A stretch of 19,130 nucleotides of DNA from Nitrosopolaris sp035691865. Its GTDB lineage: Archaea; Thermoproteota; Nitrososphaeria; Nitrososphaerales; Nitrososphaeraceae. The stretch's first letter is position 1; each line of letters starts with the position of its first letter. The position numbers and the translations under genes are program-made. The stretch is from positions 1 to 19,130 of the forward strand of contig DASSIM010000136.1 in the NCBI GenBank assembly GCA_035691865.1. Direction: 5' to 3'. The notes under the pieces are model-generated. The model was not told the DNA's origin. It did no database searches and saw only the letters and a list, made by a program, of their open reading frames with translations. Below are positions 7,318 through 14,160 of this stretch, in pieces.

Positions 7318-9525
7318 CTAACCGTAGAACACTTTGTCTATTTGTTTGGGCATAGAATACGTAATGCTCTTCTTCATTGACTCGTACCAGTCTTCAACAT
7401 CTTTAGTTATCGACGGCTTTACCAGATGCAAAGCGCTCCCAAAGTCAGAGTTAGTGATTATATCAGATTCGCGTCTCATTGCATTCACCGCAGCTTCTCT
7501 GCAAAGGGCAACGAGATCAGCACCGCTGAAGCCCTTTGTGGATTGGGATATATTCTCCATACTCACGTCATCTGCAAGTGGCATTGAAGTAGTCAAAATT
7601 TTCATTATTTCGAGCCTTGCCTTCTCATCTGGCGCTCCAATAAATAAAATCAGATCTAATCTTCCAGGTCTCAGAAGTGACATGTCTATTAAATCGGGCC
7701 TATTCGTAATTCCGATTACTATAACACCTGCACTCCCTGAATCGTCCATCTCTGTCAGAAGCTGCGACAATACTCTCTCATTACCCGATAAATCATCCCC
7801 AACTCGGGGCCTAGCGAGCGAATCCATCTCATCAAAAACTACTACACATGGCGAAGAAGCTTTTGCTTTCCTAAATATTTCACGGACTGCTTTTTCTGAT
7901 TCTCCGACCCACTTAGACAATACCTCAGGACCCCTAACCATTATTATGTTCGCGCTGCTCTCTGTCGCCAAGGCCCTTGCAATTAAGCTCTTACCGCAGC
8001 CAGGAGCACCAAATAATAAGGCTCCCCTAGGGGGTTTGACGCCCATCTTGATGAATTTCTCCGGTACTTTGATGGCAGTAATGAGGTTATAATACAGGGT
8101 ACGTTTGGTATCATATAGTCCCCCTACGTCCTGCCACCTAACTGCAGCAGCCTCTACGTAAAATTCTCTCATTGCTGTTGGAATGATTTCTTTCATACCG
8201 TCTTTGAAATCTTTGTTTCTGATATCCATTATCTCCAACGTGCTCGGCGAGATCTTCTCTTCCTCTACGTCTATTTCCGGTAAGTACCGCCGTAACGATT
8301 TCATAGCAGCTTCCCTGCAGAGAGATTTTATATCTGCACCAGTATACCCATGGAGCTCCTTTGCCAAAGCCGGAAGGTCAATATCTGGGGAAAGCGGCAT
8401 TCCTCTTGTATGAATTTGAAGTATTTCGAGTCTGCCTTCTACATTAGGCACTCCTACCTCGATCTCTCTGTCAAATCTGCCTGGACGCCTCAAAGCCGGA
8501 TCTATACTTTCGGGTCTATTCGTGGCACCTAGCACTATTACATTACCACGCTCAGACATACCATCCATTAATGAAAGTAATTGAGCCACAACTCTTTTCT
8601 CGACATCGCCAAATGCCTCCTCTCTCTTCGGAGCGATGGCGTCGATTTCATCGATAAAAACAATACTTGGCGACGCATCTTTCGCTTCCTTAAAGATATC
8701 TCGTAACCTCGCTTCCGTTTCACCGTAGTATTTGTTCACAATTTCGGGGCCATTGATAATAAAGAAATTTGCTTCGGATTCCGAAGCCAGTGCCTTAGCA
8801 ATCAGGGTTTTCCCACAGCCCGGAGACCCGTACATCAATATCCCATTATGAGGTTCAATACCTAGCCTTGCAAATATCTCGGGTTGTCGCAAAGGTAGTT
8901 CTACTATTTCTCGCAGACGCTTGATTTGTTCCGTTAGACCACCAACCTCTTCATAAGTCACTCGCGGCTTCTTATCAAGAGAACTCTCCGCCATTATATT
9001 CAGCCTCGTGGATCTTTCAATCTTGACAATAGATCTAGGTGTTATCTTTTCTATACGAAAATCCATAGGGTTCCCCAAAATTATTACAGATATTTCATCT
9101 CCCTCAGTTACGGGGAACCCTCTGAGTCTGTTCTTTACAAATTCACAGAATTCTCTGTCAAAAGAAACCGTACTGCTCCCGATAGGCATCAGACCTACTG
9201 CTTTTGCAGATTTTGATTTTGCTTTGTGAACTGACAATAGATCGTTCAAAGCCACTCCTGCATTCTTTCTTGTCTGACCATCAATCCTGATAATATCAAT
9301 CTCGCTCTCTTCCGGATCGCTCGGCCAAGCCGTCACAGCGGTCTTACGTTTGCCTACTAATTCTATGACTTCACCAGGTTCAATACCCATGCTCCGCATC
9401 GAATCCGAGTCGATACGCGCCCTACGTTTTCCTAAATCACGATGTTTTGCTTCTAAGACTCGAAGGTGCAATTTTGGGGAAGATTCGTCACTTGCATCAT
9501 TACTTCTTCGACGAGATTTTTTCAA
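7318..9525 (-). CDS. cdc48: Cdc48/p97/VAT-type tandem AAA+ ATPase
   Basis: Archaeal Cdc48 homologue of 735 residues, a hexameric unfoldase that extracts or unfolds proteins, often for the proteasome. Residues 18-115 form the N-terminal double-psi barrel and 116-180 the second N subdomain. D1 has Walker A GSPGCGKT (233-240), Walker B VFIDEID (289-295) and the arginine region RRPGRFD (346-352). D2 has GAPGCGKS (506-513), VVFDEMD (562-568) and RPGRLD (619-624). The protein ends KVFYG, so its last three residues F-Y-G fit the hydrophobic-Tyr-X proteasome-docking motif. The start is a TTG at 9525: a TGA lies two codons upstream and the next ATG would remove part of the barrel. It begins 21 nt after the aEF-1beta stop and is probably in the same operon. 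Confidence 0.95.
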   Translation of the reverse strand: MKKSRRRSNDASDESSPKLHLRVLEAKHRDLGKRRARIDSDSMRSMGIEPGEVIELVGKRKTAVTAWPSDPEESEIDIIRIDGQTRKNAGVALNDLLSVHKAKSKSAKAVGLMPIGSSTVSFDREFCEFVKNRLRGFPVTEGDEISVIILGNPMDFRIEKITPRSIVKIERSTRLNIMAESSLDKKPRVTYEEVGGLTEQIKRLREIVELPLRQPEIFARLGIEPHNGILMYGSPGCGKTLIAKALASESEANFFIINGPEIVNKYYGETEARLRDIFKEAKDASPSIVFIDEIDAIAPKREEAFGDVEKRVVAQLLSLMDGMSERGNVIVLGATNRPESIDPALRRPGRFDREIEVGVPNVEGRLEILQIHTRGMPLSPDIDLPALAKELHGYTGADIKSLCREAAMKSLRRYLPEIDVEEEKISPSTLEIMDIRNKDFKDGMKEIIPTAMREFYVEAAAVRWQDVGGLYDTKRTLYYNLITAIKVPEKFIKMGVKPPRGALLFGAPGCGKSLIARALATESSANIIMVRGPEVLSKWVGESEKAVREIFRKAKASSPCVVVFDEMDSLARPRVGDDLSGNERVLSQLLTEMDDSGSAGVIVIGITNRPDLIDMSLLRPGRLDLILFIGAPDEKARLEIMKILTTSMPLADDVSMENISQSTKGFSGADLVALCREAAVNAMRRESDIITNSDFGSALHLVKPSITKDVEDWYESMKKSITYSMPKQIDKVFYG

Positions 9526-9546
9526 ATTTCAGCTTTGAGCTCCTTC

Positions 9547-9837
9547 TCAAAACTTGGATTTCATTTTTACAGATTGTCTACTTATGCTTATCACGTCGAT
9601 CTCGCCGACACCCTCGGTATCTTTTATGAACCCTTCTAGTCTATCCATCTGACCCTCTTGGTCTTCCATAAGAAAATCTCCGACAATTGCCTCCAAGCCA
9701 AATGCGATCGGTTCTTTTGCATGGGCCATCATTTGGAATTCATCGGGAATCACATTCTTTAAGCGCTGGACCACATCTTCAAGATTAGAATCAGCATCGG
9801 CTGGTAGGATCCTGATTCTTGCAACAAGACGGGTCAT
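9547..9837 (-). CDS. ef1b: Elongation factor 1-beta (aEF-1beta)
   Basis: Archaeal aEF-1beta of 96 residues, a ferredoxin-like-fold guanine nucleotide exchange factor that recharges aEF-1alpha with GTP. The start MTRLVARIRILPADAD is typical, followed by the helix DSNLEDVVQRLKNVIP, the central EPIAFGLEAIVGDFLMED and the C-terminal strand VGEIDVISISR. An ATG at 9870 in the same frame would add 11 residues but overlap the zinc-ribbon gene; ATG 9837 lies 2 nt after that gene's stop and matches the family N-terminus, so it is preferred. It sits between the zinc-ribbon and cdc48 genes. Confidence 0.92.
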   Translation of the reverse strand: MTRLVARIRILPADADSNLEDVVQRLKNVIPDEFQMMAHAKEPIAFGLEAIVGDFLMEDQEGQMDRLEGFIKDTEGVGEIDVISISRQSVKMKSKF

Positions 9838-9839
9838 TC

Positions 9840-10019
9840 TTATGGACCTTCGAATCCACACCCTACGCATTTATAATTTCTGGCAAATTCCCGGCAACTT
9901 TCGCATCTCCAAATCAGAACATATCCACAATTAGGACAGTAAAATTTGACGCACTCATCGTTAGGCATTATAGGTCTACTACAGGAAGTACAAACAGGAA
10001 GCTGTAACGGTTGGGACAC
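9840..10019 (-). CDS. Translation-associated zinc-ribbon protein
   Basis: A 59-residue basic protein. It has four CxxC pairs: C10-x2-C13, C28-x2-C31, C39-x2-C42 and C51-x2-C54, i.e. two zinc ribbons with the sequence YCPNCGYVLIWRCESC in the middle. This matches the small archaeal zinc-ribbon proteins (COG2888 type) encoded next to aEF-1beta and thought to bind RNA. It starts with GTG at 10019; no other usual start exists between the upstream stop and the first CxxC. GATATAAAT on the - strand (about 10044-10052) is centred about 28 nt before the GTG, fitting a leaderless promoter. The stop is separated by only 2 nt from the aEF-1beta ATG, so the two are almost certainly co-translated. Confidence 0.88.
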   Translation of the reverse strand: MSQPLQLPVCTSCSRPIMPNDECVKFYCPNCGYVLIWRCESCREFARNYKCVGCGFEGP

Positions 10020-10043
10020 GTAACTGCGAAGGTTGATAACCGA

Positions 10044-10052
10044 ATTTATATC
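10044..10052 (-). promoter_or_regulatory. TATA box for zinc ribbon-aEF-1beta-cdc48
   Basis: GATATAAAT on the - strand, in the 37-nt gap after the geranylgeranyl reductase stop, centred about 28 nt upstream of the zinc-ribbon GTG. It would let the translation/unfoldase cluster be transcribed independently of the upstream reductase gene. Confidence 0.45.
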
Positions 10053-10056
10053 TTCC

Positions 10057-11241
10057 TTAGCTTAGTAGCCGCCTTATTTCGTTGCCTAGTATTGCTTTCA
10101 TTATGTTTATTCCAAGCCTTGATCTAAATATTCTTGTCAAAGCAGCAGTATGAAAATCAAATTCCCCCACTCGAGATATTTCCTGAAGCTTCGATTCAGA
10201 AACACTAAGAAATAATTCATCTAGGGTCTTATTATCAACTCGTTCCAATATTCGCCTTGCAAGAAGCATCTTGTCAAACTCGCCTCCGAAAATAGCAAGC
10301 CAATTCTTCTGGTAATCCAATAGCCTATTAATGTCGTTTTCTTCACATGCCTTAGATAGCGCCCTACCGGCAAGAATTCCTCCCATCCCACATGTATAAA
10401 TCCCGCCTGCCGTCGTCGGCTTTGTTTGGCCCGCTGCGTCCCCAATGATTATCGTTCGTCGATCACTAATAAAATTCTCAATTGGACCGGAGACCCAAAT
10501 CGGTGCATATACCTTACGAATAACCGAATACTTTTCAGCTTTACTATCCATGTACGATTTCAGTGCAACTGCCGCATTGATGGCTCTTCCTGCTACTCCT
10601 ACTTTTCCAGTACCATCACCGGTCGGAATAATCCATCCGAAAAAACCAGGATACTTATGACTATCAAATTGAACCTCGACTCTCTCTTTCTCTATCCATG
10701 AAGCATATACTTCATATTGGGCGGATTGAAGGATACCTTCACGTTTGTTCTGAATTATTGATGCTACACCTCTTGCATCAATAAAGAATTTGCAGGAAAA
10801 ATCACCTTCAGAAGTTCTTATAGTTTGACTAAAATCTGTCTGATCATGATTTAGATTATGTGTATTTTCAGAAATAGAGCGAACAGAACATCTTGTCCTT
10901 ATTTCTGCCCCTAGTCTTTGAGCTTGAAGAGCGACCTGTTTATCTAAAAGACGCCGATCGACGGCAATCACTTTTTGGGGCTCTGTATTAAGAATGAAAG
11001 AACGCGAAGGAGAAAGAATTTTTGCCTCTTTGATTCTACTTTCAATTGCATTGGCTGAGGGTACAATACCAAGGTTTTTTAGGCCATCGATACTTACCAA
11101 TCCCCCGCAATGTTGCGGTGTTCCGATTTCAGCATCTTCTTCCAAGACAGCAACAGTTCTTCCTCCAGCAGCAAACTCGCGCGCTGCTAATAGGCCGGAT
11201 ATGCTACCACCTGCAATTATTACATCAAAATAATCTGTCAT
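10057..11241 (-). CDS. Geranylgeranyl reductase family flavoprotein
   Basis: A 394-residue FAD-dependent reductase of the geranylgeranyl reductase family, which in archaea saturates the isoprenoid chains of archaeol/GDGT lipids (related members act on quinone or pigment side chains). The N-terminal Rossmann motif is VIIAGGSISGLLAAREFA (about 7-24; G-x-S-x-x-G form) with acidic E34/E35 for the FAD ribose. The conserved C45-G-G follows, then PGFFGWIIP (198-206), the family's substrate-side motif, and GDAAG (267-271) closing the FAD site. No membrane segment is needed; the enzyme is peripheral. The ATG at 11241 gives the standard N-terminus. The gene diverges from pth2 with 51 nt between starts. 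Confidence 0.88.
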   Translation of the reverse strand: MTDYFDVIIAGGSISGLLAAREFAAGGRTVAVLEEDAEIGTPQHCGGLVSIDGLKNLGIVPSANAIESRIKEAKILSPSRSFILNTEPQKVIAVDRRLLDKQVALQAQRLGAEIRTRCSVRSISENTHNLNHDQTDFSQTIRTSEGDFSCKFFIDARGVASIIQNKREGILQSAQYEVYASWIEKERVEVQFDSHKYPGFFGWIIPTGDGTGKVGVAGRAINAAVALKSYMDSKAEKYSVIRKVYAPIWVSGPIENFISDRRTIIIGDAAGQTKPTTAGGIYTCGMGGILAGRALSKACEENDINRLLDYQKNWLAIFGGEFDKMLLARRILERVDNKTLDELFLSVSESKLQEISRVGEFDFHTAALTRIFRSRLGINIMKAILGNEIRRLLS

Positions 11242-11292
11242 AGTAACAGATAAGCAATATATTTCCTAGTCTGTTAATTAAAGTATATACGT

Positions 11293-11646
11293 GTGACTTA
11301 CAAGCAGGTAATCGTTGTTAGAAGGGATCTTCGGATGGGTGTTGGTAAGACGGCCGCGCAGGTAGCTCATGCAGCGGTCCTCGGTGCTGAACGAACCAAG
11401 CAGTTGAACCCAGCCTGGTTTCAGCGATGGTTCGAAACGGGCCAGGCAAAAATCGTGGCAAAGGTGCAAACTATAGAAGAGTTGACTAACTTGCGTAAGC
11501 TTGCCGAGACTCTGTCTTTGATAGTGGTTCAGGTGGAAGACAGGGGTCTCACACAAATCCCTGCGGGAACCACTACGTGTATAGGGATAGGGCCCGCACC
11601 TACCGATTTGATAGACAGGGTGACGGCCCGCTTGAAATTGCTTTAG
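11293..11646 (+). CDS. pth2: Peptidyl-tRNA hydrolase, Pth2 type
   Basis: A 117-residue Pth2 enzyme, the archaeal/eukaryotic hydrolase that cleaves the ester bond of peptidyl-tRNA released from stalled ribosomes. Family motifs are all present: RRDLRMGVGKTAAQVAHAA (10-28, with K19), GQAKIVAKV (50-58), EDRGLTQIPAGTTT (82-95) and IGIGPAP (97-103). Length is the family norm. It starts with GTG at 11293; no ATG is available upstream. An AT-rich stretch (about 11275-11290) shared with the divergent reductase gene must hold the promoter. A run of six T lies 33 nt after the stop. Confidence 0.94.
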   Translation: MTYKQVIVVRRDLRMGVGKTAAQVAHAAVLGAERTKQLNPAWFQRWFETGQAKIVAKVQTIEELTNLRKLAETLSLIVVQVEDRGLTQIPAGTTTCIGIGPAPTDLIDRVTARLKLL

Positions 11647-11678
11647 CGCTTGACCCAACAAAGCGTGTAACAAGAATG

Positions 11679-11684
11679 TTTTTT
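11679..11684 (+). terminator. T-tract terminator after pth2
   Basis: Six consecutive T about 33 nt past the pth2 stop and about 100 nt before purF. Archaeal RNA polymerase terminates at such U-rich tracts without a hairpin. Confidence 0.4.
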
Positions 11685-11786
11685 AGGCTATTGCTGCGTC
11701 TAGTAACTGAAAGTGTGCCAGTGTTCTAAACTTGATATATTTATGATTAGATGTATCCATCGGAAATATTTAGAAATTGAGCAAAA

Positions 11787-13226
11787 ATGGTTCACGAAAA
11801 TTGTGGAGTAGTAGGGGCATTCTCGCTGAATGGTGCTAACGTTGTACCGTTCGTCATAGATTCTCTACGTGCGCTTCAACACAGGGGCCAGGAGTCTTGG
11901 GGCTTCGCAGTTCCAAACAGGATACCGCTAAAAAAGCTTGGACTAGTCTCGGCAGCAGCACCTGAGTTTCAAACTTTAGTTAATAAGTACGAGTCGCATG
12001 CGGCAATTGGACATGTTCGCTATTCTACTTTTGGGAAGAGCACATTACAAAATGCTCAACCCTTAAAGGTTAAAGATTTGTGTGTAGCGCACAACGGTAC
12101 GATAGCAAATGTAGAGGAATTGACACCCATGGTGGGTGGGTGTACTTTCACTCCGCAAACTATGAGCGATACCTTAGTCGCAGCGCAGCGTCTTGTTATG
12201 CATGCGACTGAAAAAAGCAACTTTACTGAGGCTGTCTCTCTTTTAAGAGATGAGATGGTTGGCTCGTTCTGCTTTACCTTTTTGACCGATTCCGGATGTG
12301 TTTATGCAGCGCGGGATCCAAAAGGCTTCCGCCCGCTTGTTATGGGATATCATAAAGAGACCAATACTCATATTGTTGCGTCAGAGTCTTGTGCCTTTTC
12401 TGCTATCGGTGCACAACTTAGACGAGATGTCGAGCCTGGTGAAATCATCAAAATGAGCCTATCAGGGATTGAATCTGAACAATTTTCTGTAGACTTGCCC
12501 CATTCTCATTGCGCATTTGAATACACTTACTTCGCCCATCCTAGCAGTATCATGGAAGGTGTGAATGTGTATGCAGCAAGGAGTAGGATTGGAAGGTTTC
12601 TTGCTAAAGAATTCCCAGTTCCTGATGCTGATGTTGTGGTCCCAGTGCCAGATTCCGCGAGGCCAGCGGCTTTGGGATATGCGCTTGAGATAGGAATACC
12701 TTTCGAAGAGGGATTACTCAAAGATAGATATAGTAGAAGGGGTTCGATGCGCAGCTTCATAGAACCTGATCAAGAAAGTAGGATTGAGATTAATAAGGGT
12801 ATTATTCCTATCCGCGAAGTGATTGATGGGAAAAACGTCGTTGTTGTAGACGATAGCATTGTTAGGGGTAACAGCTCGATATCCATAATCCGGACGTTAC
12901 ACGCAGCTGGTGCCAAACGAATAAACATGATAATAACATATCCTCCAATTAGGTATCCTTGCTATGCTGGCATTGACTTCCCTTCTCAAGAAGAGCTTTT
13001 AGCGTTTAGACATTCAAGCAATGATATGTCGGGTACCGAGGCAGGAGTTAACATATCGAAAATAATAGGGGCTGATTACGTAGCATTTAATAGTACAACA
13101 AACCTAGCAAAGGCCATAGGCATACCTAAGGAAGACCTGTGCTTCACGTGCTCAACTGGTGATTATTCTGCTCTTGGGATAAAACCAATTTTCAAATCAA
13201 GAAAACAAATGAAAGGTGAGGATTAA
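11787..13226 (+). CDS. purF: Amidophosphoribosyltransferase
   Basis: A 479-residue enzyme for the first step of purine synthesis: PRPP + glutamine -> 5-phosphoribosylamine. The N-terminal Ntn-glutaminase begins at Cys6 after MVHEN, so a five-residue leader must be removed to expose the nucleophile. HRGQESWG (32-39), GHVRYSTFG (75-83) and AHNGTIAN (101-108) complete that site. The PRPP loop is VVVVDDSIVRGNSS (351-364). Cys242, Cys392, Cys452 and Cys455 match the four [4Fe-4S] ligands of the Bacillus-type enzyme. The ATG at 11787 is preceded by AT-rich boxes (AAATATTTA about 19 nt and GATATATTTA about 49 nt upstream). A T7 tract follows the stop. Confidence 0.96.
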   Translation: MVHENCGVVGAFSLNGANVVPFVIDSLRALQHRGQESWGFAVPNRIPLKKLGLVSAAAPEFQTLVNKYESHAAIGHVRYSTFGKSTLQNAQPLKVKDLCVAHNGTIANVEELTPMVGGCTFTPQTMSDTLVAAQRLVMHATEKSNFTEAVSLLRDEMVGSFCFTFLTDSGCVYAARDPKGFRPLVMGYHKETNTHIVASESCAFSAIGAQLRRDVEPGEIIKMSLSGIESEQFSVDLPHSHCAFEYTYFAHPSSIMEGVNVYAARSRIGRFLAKEFPVPDADVVVPVPDSARPAALGYALEIGIPFEEGLLKDRYSRRGSMRSFIEPDQESRIEINKGIIPIREVIDGKNVVVVDDSIVRGNSSISIIRTLHAAGAKRINMIITYPPIRYPCYAGIDFPSQEELLAFRHSSNDMSGTEAGVNISKIIGADYVAFNSTTNLAKAIGIPKEDLCFTCSTGDYSALGIKPIFKSRKQMKGED

Positions 13227-13247
13227 TTATTGAAGACACTGATCCTG

Positions 13248-13254
13248 TTTTTTT
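13248..13254 (+). terminator. T-tract terminator after purF
   Basis: Seven consecutive T about 22 nt past the purF stop, in the + strand orientation expected for archaeal U-tract termination. Confidence 0.5.
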
Positions 13255-13395
13255 AACCAGCTAGGTTTGAATCGGTATTGTGAGGCACAGCTAGGCTTAG
13301 ATTTCAGCCTGAAAACTTGTTATCTGCTCTTTATAACGGTAGCTATCGATGTTTGCCCTGGAATAATAACAGATTTAGAATCCAAACCAGTCGTT

Positions 13396-13412
13396 AAGTA
13401 CAAATTGTACTT
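13396..13412. repeat. 17-nt palindrome upstream of rpl39e
   Basis: AAGTACAA-A-TTGTACTT: perfect 8-bp arms around a single central A. It lies about 97 nt upstream of the L39e start and about 60-70 nt upstream of its TATA-like box. It could be a dyad operator for a dimeric regulator, or a short hairpin in a longer transcript. Confidence 0.5.
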
Positions 13413-13471
13413 TGCAGAGTACATATTCTTCTGTGCATGAAACCATCTAGAATAGGTAAACCTTAGAAATC

Positions 13472-13484
13472 AACACTTAAAAAT
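13472..13484 (+). promoter_or_regulatory. Probable TATA region for rpl39e-rpl31e
   Basis: CACTTAAAAATAG, centred about 31 nt upstream of the L39e ATG. It is the best AT-rich box in the 282-nt gap after purF and would give a leader of only a few nucleotides. Confidence 0.4.
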
Positions 13485-13508
13485 AGGATCACCGATTTCG
13501 TTGGTTAT

Positions 13509-13667
13509 ATGGCTGCCCGAAAAAAGACGGCCTTGAAAATGAGGCTATTGAAACGTACTATGCAAAACAAAGCGGTCCCTGCGTGGGTGATAATTAGAAC
13601 CCATCGCCACGTAAGAACGAATCCTAAACGTCGCTTATGGCGCCGAACTGATGTTAACGTGGGGTAG
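13509..13667 (+). CDS. rpl39e: 50S ribosomal protein L39e
   Basis: A 52-residue, very basic protein of the large subunit that lines the exit tunnel. The sequence contains the family's defining features: start AARKKTALKMRLLKR, the NKAVPAWVIIRT block (20-31), then NPKRRLWRRT (38-47). Length and content are standard for L39e, which is found in archaea and eukaryotes but not bacteria. It starts with ATG at 13509 and ends 26 nt before the rpl31e start, the usual archaeal gene pair. Confidence 0.95.
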   Translation: MAARKKTALKMRLLKRTMQNKAVPAWVIIRTHRHVRTNPKRRLWRRTDVNVG

Positions 13668-13693
13668 CCTTCGAGAGGAGTTAGTTTACGAAA

Positions 13694-14047
13694 TTGTCTT
13701 CTGAGGAAAGTGTTACTCGTATCGAAACAGTAAACCTGGGAAAAGCATGGATCACCCCTCGTTATAGGAGGACGGATCGAGTCATAAACATGATTAGGGA
13801 ATTTGCAAAAAAGAGTATGAAAAGTGATGAGGTAAAACTTGATCAAGATCTGAATCGGCAAATTTGGAGGAGAGGTAAAACAAATCCTCCACGAAAGGTT
13901 CGGCTGAAGCTAGTCAAAGATGAAGACGGGACGGTCATAGTTTCTCTTTATGACGAGGCAACAAAAAATGAGCTAGTTAAGACAGAACCGGAAAAGGAAT
14001 CGCCTGAACCGACAACGAAAACAGAGGGACTTGAGGCTTCCAAATGA
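13694..14047 (+). CDS. rpl31e: 50S ribosomal protein L31e
   Basis: A 117-residue large-subunit protein. The core (about 9-85) matches L31e: TVNLGKAWITPRYRRTDRVI, REFAKKSMKSDEVKLDQDLN, then IWRRGKTNPPRKVRLKLVKDE. After about residue 92 there is a charged, Glu/Lys/Pro-rich tail of some 25 residues that the compact archaeal protein does not need, probably disordered. The start is TTG at 13694: a stop lies four codons upstream and no ATG precedes the core; GAGAGGAG about 14 nt upstream is a distant ribosome-binding site. It forms a pair with rpl39e and converges on the FtsZ-like gene. Confidence 0.93.
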   Translation: MSSEESVTRIETVNLGKAWITPRYRRTDRVINMIREFAKKSMKSDEVKLDQDLNRQIWRRGKTNPPRKVRLKLVKDEDGTVIVSLYDEATKNELVKTEPEKESPEPTTKTEGLEASK

Positions 14048-14061
14048 AATGGGATACTCTG

Positions 14062-14144
14062 AATCACCTTTCGATAATTGACTTGTGATTCGCACTGTCA
14101 AAGTGATTCTTCACTAAGGTGACAATAACTAACCGAAGGTGATT
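14062..14144. repeat. Inverted repeat between convergent genes
   Basis: AATCACCTT (14062-14070) and AAGGTGATT (14136-14144) are perfect 9-bp reverse complements, extended by an imperfect TCG/CG. Between them lie two similar short dyads (GTGATTCGCAC at 14085-14095 and GTGATTCTTCAC at 14103-14114). The whole occupies the 113-nt gap between the ends of rpl31e and the FtsZ-like gene and could fold on either strand as a shared 3' end structure. Confidence 0.45.
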
Positions 14145-14160
14145 TCTGCGAAACTATATA

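Noticed and set aside
7334..8092. A 252-codon open frame on the + strand opposite cdc48
   Set aside because: It is antisense to the D2 domain of a clear Cdc48; its length follows from codon bias of the real gene and the translation has no domain character.
11278..11673. A 131-codon frame on the - strand over pth2
   Set aside because: Fully antisense to a Pth2 with all family motifs.
13258..13295. CAGCTAGG repeated exactly 30 nt apart after purF
   Set aside because: Only two 8-nt copies with diverging flanks; too short to separate from chance.
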